This document shows, one piece after another, positions 59,327 through 64,000 of a stretch of 64,000 bases of DNA (within the stretch, counting starts at the first letter, position 1; each line of letters opens with the position of its first letter). The DNA is from Acidobacteriota bacterium (GTDB lineage: Bacteria > Acidobacteriota > Terriglobia > Terriglobales > Acidobacteriaceae). Both the position numbers and the translations under genes were made by a program. The notes beneath the pieces were generated by a model. That model ran no database searches, had not been told where the DNA came from, and worked only from the letters and a program-made list of their open reading frames with translations. The DNA lies in contig JAJYVF010000013.1 of assembly GCA_021792135.1 (NCBI GenBank), positions 1 through 64,000 of the forward strand. The letters run 5' to 3'.

Positions 59327-60925
59327 TCAGGGATGCGGTGGGGTCCCGCCGCTCGGATGCGGAGCCGGTCGCGGAGCTCCGCCAGCAGGATGCGGGACGG
59401 CGCCGACGCTGTACGCCGGGCGGTTGGGAACGGAGTATGTACTTCTGGGTGAAGACCGCATCCCATAGCGCGGAAGCGTATAACCGCGAGGCGGAGTATA
59501 GGTCCGGATTCCGGCTGCCGGGGCGGGCCTGTACGGGGTCTTGATCCCGGAGGAAATCTGTGTCCGGGGAACGCGCGGCAGAATCTCAGGGTGCGTGCGA
59601 ACCAGAGTTGCGGTAAAGGATTCACCCACAGGTCCCCTCTGGAGCGGGTGGATGTCAGCCTCGAGAGGCGCGATGGTTCTGCCGCCGAAAATCAGCGAGC
59701 GTGGCGCAGGGCGGACTCCATGGTCAAAGTGGAACGGAGCGGCAAAGCGGCCGCCGCGGTTAACCGCAATCAGGGGCTGCGGCCTGGGCCCCATACCCGG
59801 CCCGTGATGCGGACGTAGTGGCGGTCTGTAGCCAGGCGGAACACTCCAGACCGTGGCCCAGGGAAACCAGCCCGCTCCGTAGTAGCCCCAGCCGCAGTTG
59901 CCGGGAATCCATAACCAGCCCCAGCCGGAGGCAAAGTCCCATGCGCCGCAATGATACGGCCACCAGCCCCAGGGATAGCCGGAGATCCAGGTGTATCCGA
60001 AGGCGGGATAGTAGCCCCAGTAGCCAGCGCCGAAGGGATCCCAGCTGGCATCGACGCCATTGGGCGCCCAGACCTGGCCATAGCCGGGCAGGTTGTACCA
60101 GCTGCCGTAATAGTCAAGATCGTTCCAGGCCGCGTCGTCAGGATCGCCGGCGCTTGCGCGGGCGGTCGTCTCGCTGGCCTGCAGCTGAGCGAGCGCCTCG
60201 TCGCGATCGGAGTTCCACTGGTCCCAGGAGTCGGCGGCGACGCTCTGCGCCACGTTGAACTGGCCGGGTTGCTCCGGGTCGTCCTGGAACGTCTGGCTGG
60301 GATGGATATCGACGCTGACGTTCTGGCCGTCGGTGACATGGACCGATCCGTGCATGACCGCGAGTTCGTTGGGCACGGCGTCCAGCGAGACGCGGAAGAC
60401 AGCGTCATCCTGAGGTATGGCGGCGTCGGGGCCAAAGTGGACCGAAACCTGGCCGCCGCGGCCGTTCAGCTCGTAATAGCTCAGGCCGGTGAGGGCATCG
60501 ATCTGCGTCAGGGTGGGTCCGTCGGGATTGCGCTCGAGCCGGGTGAGGCGGATGGAGCTGTTCGGGACCACCCGGGCAACGCTGCCGTCCTCGAATTCGA
60601 TCTCAAGGCGCCCGTTGTCGCCGGTGACAAAGCGCATACCCTCGACCGCCGGCATGTTGGGCTGCGCCTGGCTGAAGGCCAGCTGATCGCCCTGGAAGAC
60701 CTGCACCTGGCCCTCCACATCGCTGAGCCGGACGGTGCGTATGGAACTTTGTTCCGCGCTGGAGGCCTGGGCGTCCGGCGGAGGAGGCGGAGCCGTGTCC
60801 TGCGACCAGAGCCCGGGAATGCCGATACAGAAACCAAGAGCGGCGCTGAGCACCATCAACCGGCGAATTAATTCAGGCCGGCGGCTCCCTCGGATCTCTC
60901 TGACGAACTGACAGCGGCGCCACAT
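59327..60925 (-). CDS. FecR-domain protein with Trp/Tyr/Gly-rich (DUF6600-like) region
   Basis: A 532-residue exported protein. After a signal segment (RLMVLSAALGFCIGIPGLWSQ) comes a FecR-type domain at about 60-200 (LEIEFEDGSVARVVPNSSIRL). A strikingly aromatic stretch follows near 280-385 (YYGSWYNLPGYGQVWAPNG, then WGWWPYHCGAWDF), and the tail is Pro/Arg/His-rich. The ATG at 60925 is fixed by AAGGAGGTG 7 bases upstream. It is abundant in Acidobacteria; role unknown, perhaps cell-envelope sensing. It converges on the nucleotidyltransferase gene. Confidence 0.8.
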   Translation of the reverse strand: MWRRCQFVREIRGSRRPELIRRLMVLSAALGFCIGIPGLWSQDTAPPPPPDAQASSAEQSSIRTVRLSDVEGQVQVFQGDQLAFSQAQPNMPAVEGMRFVTGDNGRLEIEFEDGSVARVVPNSSIRLTRLERNPDGPTLTQIDALTGLSYYELNGRGGQVSVHFGPDAAIPQDDAVFRVSLDAVPNELAVMHGSVHVTDGQNVSVDIHPSQTFQDDPEQPGQFNVAQSVAADSWDQWNSDRDEALAQLQASETTARASAGDPDDAAWNDLDYYGSWYNLPGYGQVWAPNGVDASWDPFGAGYWGYYPAFGYTWISGYPWGWWPYHCGAWDFASGWGWLWIPGNCGWGYYGAGWFPWATVWSVPPGYRPPLRPHHGPGMGPRPQPLIAVNRGGRFAAPFHFDHGVRPAPRSLIFGGRTIAPLEADIHPLQRGPVGESFTATLVRTHPEILPRVPRTQISSGIKTPYRPAPAAGIRTYTPPRGYTLPRYGMRSSPRSTYSVPNRPAYSVGAVPHPAGGAPRPAPHPSGGTPPHP

Positions 60926-61140
60926 ACCGGCACCTCCTTGAGGCTCTTCACTCCTCGTTCGCCGCCTGAGCAACCGAGCTTCTGATGCCGCGAATCCGAA
61001 GCCGGCGGCGGCACACCTCGATCCGGGGCACAGCCCTGGAGTGAGGACGCCCTGCGGCCCACAACCCATCTGCTGATTAAACGCGCAAGGGGAGGATGAA
61101 GTTTCGATCTATTGTTTCATGCCGCCGAAGACCCCCAGGG

Positions 61141-61827
61141 TCAGTTGCTGCGCGACGACGGCGTCCCGCATTTGCTGAGCAGCGCAAGCGCACGCTTGCG
61201 GGCGCGCTCCATCACATCCTGATCCTGGGCAATGACCTGCAGCTCGGCGGCGATGTTGGACAGGCCGGCGGCGCGGCGATCCTTCACCAGATCTTCAAGG
61301 GATTCAAGCTCGGCATCGAGGCCGAGGCGATCATGGCGCACTTCGACGTCGAGGCGGCGGCCGATCTCGAGGGTCAGCGCGACGGAGCCAAGATCGTCCG
61401 AGAGACGTTGCAGCTCAGGGTTGGCTGCCCAGACGAAGTCGCAGGAGCCATGGCCGTCCGGCCCCTGATAAGAGAAGGTTTTGCGGCCGGTAAACGCAAG
61501 GTGGGAGTTGCCGTTGTCGCAGCGACCCTGGAAAAACGAGTGGGCGCGCGCGTAGCTGAAAAGCTCGGCGCTCAGAGGGCGATCGAGACGGATGTCGCGG
61601 TCCACCGGTGCGGGGTACACGTCGTCGGAAGCGTCCACCGGAGCATTCCCGGGCTGCGAGGTGAAATGCCCGGCGCCGCTCTCCTCAATTGTGAACGAGT
61701 AGCGGGCAGGCTGCAGCTGCGGGTTTTCGAAGGTGTAGACGATACGAGCCGTCGTCTGCGCCGCAAGCGGAAGGGCAGGCATAACCAGCAGGCAGGGCAG
61801 CAGAGATAAAGTACGATGCATTCGCAT
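61141..61827 (-). CDS. Exported protein of unknown function
   Basis: A 228-residue protein with a clear signal peptide (TLSLLPCLLVMPALPLAAQ). The mature part starts IVYTFENPQLQPARYSFTIEESG and includes GHFTSQPG and FTGRKTFSYQGPDGHGSC. The last 60 residues are helical and charged. I do not recognise a family. It starts 2 bases after the ruvC stop, so it is probably expressed with ruvC; a working link is not obvious. ATG 61821 is an alternative start. Confidence 0.65.
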   Translation of the reverse strand: MRMHRTLSLLPCLLVMPALPLAAQTTARIVYTFENPQLQPARYSFTIEESGAGHFTSQPGNAPVDASDDVYPAPVDRDIRLDRPLSAELFSYARAHSFFQGRCDNGNSHLAFTGRKTFSYQGPDGHGSCDFVWAANPELQRLSDDLGSVALTLEIGRRLDVEVRHDRLGLDAELESLEDLVKDRRAAGLSNIAAELQVIAQDQDVMERARKRALALLSKCGTPSSRSN

Positions 61828-61829
61828 GG

Positions 61830-62342
61830 CTAGATCGCGCGAGCCTCCTGCTGGGAGAGCGTCTGGGCGTGATGGATGTGGCAGATGGCGATCGCCAGGG
61901 CGTCGGCAGCGTCCGCGGGGCTGGGCGCGGAGGGCAGCGCAAGGAGGCGCGCCACCATGAACTGCACCTGCTCCTTGGCAGCGAGGCCATAGCCGGTGAC
62001 ACTCGACTTGATGGTCAGAGGGGCGTATCCCGCTACGGGAATCCCGGCCGTGGCGGCCGCCAGCAGAGCTACACCCCGCACATGGCCGAGTTTGAGAGCG
62101 GATTTGGCGTTGACGGAGTAAAAGACCTCTTCGATGGCAACCACATCGGGCCGGAAGCTCTCGAAGACCGCCAGCACCGCATTGTAGACGAAGGCCAGGC
62201 GCTGGGGCAGTTCGGTCTTTTTCGGCGGACAAATCCCCGCAGCGGCCAGAAATGCAAGGCGCGGTTCGCGTGCGCCCTCATCCCACTCAACAACGCCATA
62301 GCCGGTGGTTTCGGATCCGCAGTCGATGCCGCAGACGCGCAT
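61830..62342 (-). CDS. ruvC: Holliday junction resolvase RuvC
   Basis: A 170-residue resolvase. Catalytic acids: Asp in MRVCGIDCGSETTGYG (residue 7), Glu in VVAIEEVFYSVNAKSALKLG and two Asp in SPADAADALAIAICH (near 145-152). It cuts Holliday junctions with RuvAB. No ruvA or ruvB is adjacent. Normal length. Confidence 0.92.
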   Translation of the reverse strand: MRVCGIDCGSETTGYGVVEWDEGAREPRLAFLAAAGICPPKKTELPQRLAFVYNAVLAVFESFRPDVVAIEEVFYSVNAKSALKLGHVRGVALLAAATAGIPVAGYAPLTIKSSVTGYGLAAKEQVQFMVARLLALPSAPSPADAADALAIAICHIHHAQTLSQQEARAI

Positions 62343-62580
62343 GGCTGAACCTCAGCGGGCAGCAGAAAAACCCGGAGAACTGCTCGCATCAGTCTACCGC
62401 AGCCGAGGTGCCGGGCGAAGCAGAAAACAGGGCTGTTCCGGACGACACAACATGCGGAGCGTACGCCGCGAGAACAGCGGAAACCGGGCCCCTGGCGGAA
62501 CCCGGCATCTCCGGTTTCAGCGCCTCGGCGAACGCTGGGCGGAGGCCCTGAGGTACTGCGGAGAACCATGCCATTCCTGG

Positions 62581-63351
62581 TTAGCGCGACACTCCTTCGA
62601 GCGGCGAACTCGCCGTAGCGTACAGCTTCCGCGGCATACGGCCGGCGAGATGAGCCTCGCGCCCGGCCATCACGGCGTGCTGCATGGCTTCGGCCATCAG
62701 AATGGGGTTCGCGGCGGCAGCGATGGCGGTGTTCATCAGAACCGCGTCGGCGCCCATTTCCATGGCCAGTGCGGCATCCGAGGCGGTACCGACTCCGGCA
62801 TCGACGATGAGCGGAACTTCCGTGATCTTTTCGCGCAGGATCTGCAGAGTGGCGCGGTTCTGAATGCCGAGACCGCTGCCGATGGGCGCGGCAAGGGGCA
62901 TGACGGCCGCGGCCCCGGCGTCAATCAGCCGGCGTGCATAGACGACGTCGTCGGAGGTATAGGGCAGCACGGTGAAGCCTTCGCGCACCAGGGTCCGGGT
63001 CGCCTCCAGCGTCGCCTGGACATCGGGGTACAGAGTCGCCTGGTCGCCAATGACTTCGACTTTGACCCAGTCTGACAGGCCCACCTCACGGGCGAGGCGG
63101 GCGGCACGGACGGCCTCATCGGCGGTATAGCAGCCGGCCGTGTTGGGCAGCAGGAAATAGCGCTGGGGATCGATGAAGTCCAGCAGGGATTCGCGCGAAC
63201 GATCCAGGTTGACCCTGCGGACGGCCACGGTCACGATCTCGGCGCCCGAGGCCTCGATGGACGCCTGGGTTTCAGGGCCATTCCTGTACTTGCCGGTGCC
63301 GACAATCAGGCGCGACTGGAATGCTTTGCCTGCGATGACGAGGGGTTCCAT
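62581..63351 (-). CDS. thiG: Thiazole synthase ThiG
   Basis: A 256-residue TIM-barrel enzyme that makes the thiazole phosphate of thiamine. [21 protein letters not shown] (about 16-36), [17 protein letters not shown], the Schiff-base Lys in WVKVEVIGD (near 99) and [14 protein letters not shown] are characteristic. It works with ThiS thiocarboxylate and ThiH or ThiO, none of which is in view. No thiamine riboswitch was noticed in the short upstream gap of about 20 bases, so it may share a transcript with the toxin gene or have a hidden promoter. Confidence 0.92.
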   Translation of the reverse strand: MEPLVIAGKAFQSRLIVGTGKYRNGPETQASIEASGAEIVTVAVRRVNLDRSRESLLDFIDPQRYFLLPNTAGCYTADEAVRAARLAREVGLSDWVKVEVIGDQATLYPDVQATLEATRTLVREGFTVLPYTSDDVVYARRLIDAGAAAVMPLAAPIGSGLGIQNRATLQILREKITEVPLIVDAGVGTASDAALAMEMGADAVLMNTAIAAAANPILMAEAMQHAVMAGREAHLAGRMPRKLYATASSPLEGVSR

Positions 63352-63372
63352 GCCGATATTGTAAGTCCGCGG

Positions 63373-63759
63373 CTACCAGAGCGTGCGCACCGCTCCGGAG
63401 TGCCGGATGCGCTCGTCGGCGGTAATCAGCGTCGCCCCGGAGAGCAGAGCGGTCGCGGCGATGATCCGGTCAATCGGATCGGAAGGAAACGCAGGAGGAA
63501 GCTGAGCGGCGGTGACGGCGATCCGAATGTCGGGAACCATGACCGTGAACCTTGCATGGATGCCCGCGAGAAATCGGTCGAGCGGCTCGTCCAGTGCGAT
63601 TCGCCCTCGCCGAAGCAGCCATGCAATTTCGTAAAAAGAGAGGCCGCTCAAAGCGATCGTTCCAGCCGGGGCCTCTCGGATTGCCGAACGTGCTCCAGGC
63701 GAGAGGCGCGGCGAGTCCTCTGCCATCCAAAGAACGATGTGAGTATCGAGGACGATCAC
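63373..63759 (-). CDS. PIN-domain toxin (VapC-type)
   Basis: A 128-residue PIN nuclease. The acidic residues are in VIVLDTHIVLWM (Asp at 5), LSFYEIAWLLRRG (Glu), FPSDPIDRIIAATALLSGATLITADERI (Asp pair). It would cleave RNA. GTG 63759 overlaps the antitoxin stop by 4 bases, the usual toxin-antitoxin coupling; the open frame extends upstream but is not the toxin. Confidence 0.85.
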   Translation of the reverse strand: MIVLDTHIVLWMAEDSPRLSPGARSAIREAPAGTIALSGLSFYEIAWLLRRGRIALDEPLDRFLAGIHARFTVMVPDIRIAVTAAQLPPAFPSDPIDRIIAATALLSGATLITADERIRHSGAVRTLW

Positions 63760-64000
63760 TTGTTCAGTTCGTCCCAGCCGCGGTCCCACTGGGCAACGTC
63801 TTCGTCGGTCATCGTCGGCTCCATGATGTCTCCCACGATCCTTAGGCGCCCCATCGCCCATCCGAAGATCCTCTCCGGCTTCTTCTCCTCCACCGAAACC
63901 AGTTTCGCCATCACCTTACCCCGCTTCGTAATCAGGACCTCTTCGCCGTGATCGTGGACCTCGTCAATCAGCGCCAGACATTGCGCCTTGAATTTGCCGG
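63756..64000 (-). CDS. Phd/YefM-type antitoxin, partial at the right edge
   Basis: The last 81 residues are visible: FKAQCLALIDEVHDHGEEVLITKRGKVMAKLVSV matches the Phd/YefM fold, with an acidic toxin-binding tail ending EDVAQWDRGWDELNK. The start lies outside the window. Its stop overlaps the PIN toxin start (GTGA). The two should form a type II module in which this protein represses the operon. Confidence 0.8.
   Translation of the reverse strand, partial: GKFKAQCLALIDEVHDHGEEVLITKRGKVMAKLVSVEEKKPERIFGWAMGRLRIVGDIMEPTMTDEDVAQWDRGWDELNK

Overview
The window is high-GC bacterial DNA. The best fit is an Acidobacteriota of the Terriglobales/Acidobacteriaceae type. This rests on bacillithiol synthesis (bshA), a LexA gene with a GTTC-N7-GTTC operator, Ig-like secreted proteins, a FecR/aromatic-rich protein, and short GGCACGG...CCGTGCC hairpin repeats between genes. 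The assignment is an inference from gene content, not from a marker gene.

Layout. 1-125: end of an IS3-type element that cuts a gene fragment. 413-3602: AIM24-family protein, exported metallo-beta-lactamase-fold protein, DUF1801 protein and a glutaredoxin-like protein. 3727-8124: a sulfur module (SQR-like flavoprotein, DUF1641 protein, TusE/DsrC-like protein, DsrE-like protein). It has a sigma-54-type promoter, a palindromic upstream site and its own PAS-type sigma-54 activator. 8704-22754: an exopolysaccharide cluster with glycosyltransferases, a complete ADP/GDP-heptose-type precursor set (SIS isomerase, HAD phosphatase, GHMP kinase, nucleotidyltransferase), a transaldolase, an epimerase, a Wzz/Wzc-like co-polymerase with a degenerate kinase domain, an outer-membrane export protein and an O-antigen-type polymerase. 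22755-26414: a disturbed segment with a small zinc-ribbon remnant, a TylF-like methyltransferase, two tail-fibre-like genes and the 3' stub of an MFS transporter.

26528-39653: bshA, then a long minus-strand flagellar operon. In transcription order it is OmpR-type regulator, sigma-54 regulator without a DNA-binding domain, flgB, flgC, fliE, fliF, fliG, fliH, fliI, fliJ, fliK, flgD, flgE. 39833-50932: lexA (apparently leaderless), a membrane-anchored MutS homologue, thioredoxin, thrC-thrB, a molybdate regulator with modABC, a type-B carboxylesterase, and lysA, whose only well-placed start is ATT. 51020-55105: a 996-residue secreted Ig/IPT protein with a ruined metalloprotease-like motif, and thioredoxin reductase.

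55342-59249 is the least explained and most interesting part. A strong sigma-70-type promoter drives an HPr-kinase-like protein, two tandem paralogues that each join a PqqD-like domain to an internal twin-arginine-like signal and a short exported tail, a small membrane protein, and a NTP_transf_5 nucleotidyltransferase. Kinase, PqqD and nucleotidyltransferase genes are known accessories of peptide-modification clusters. Here the PqqD domain is fused to what looks like an exported substrate.

59327-64000: FecR-type protein, a small exported protein, ruvC, thiG, and a PIN toxin with a Phd-type antitoxin running off the right edge. No rRNA, tRNA or CRISPR array was seen.
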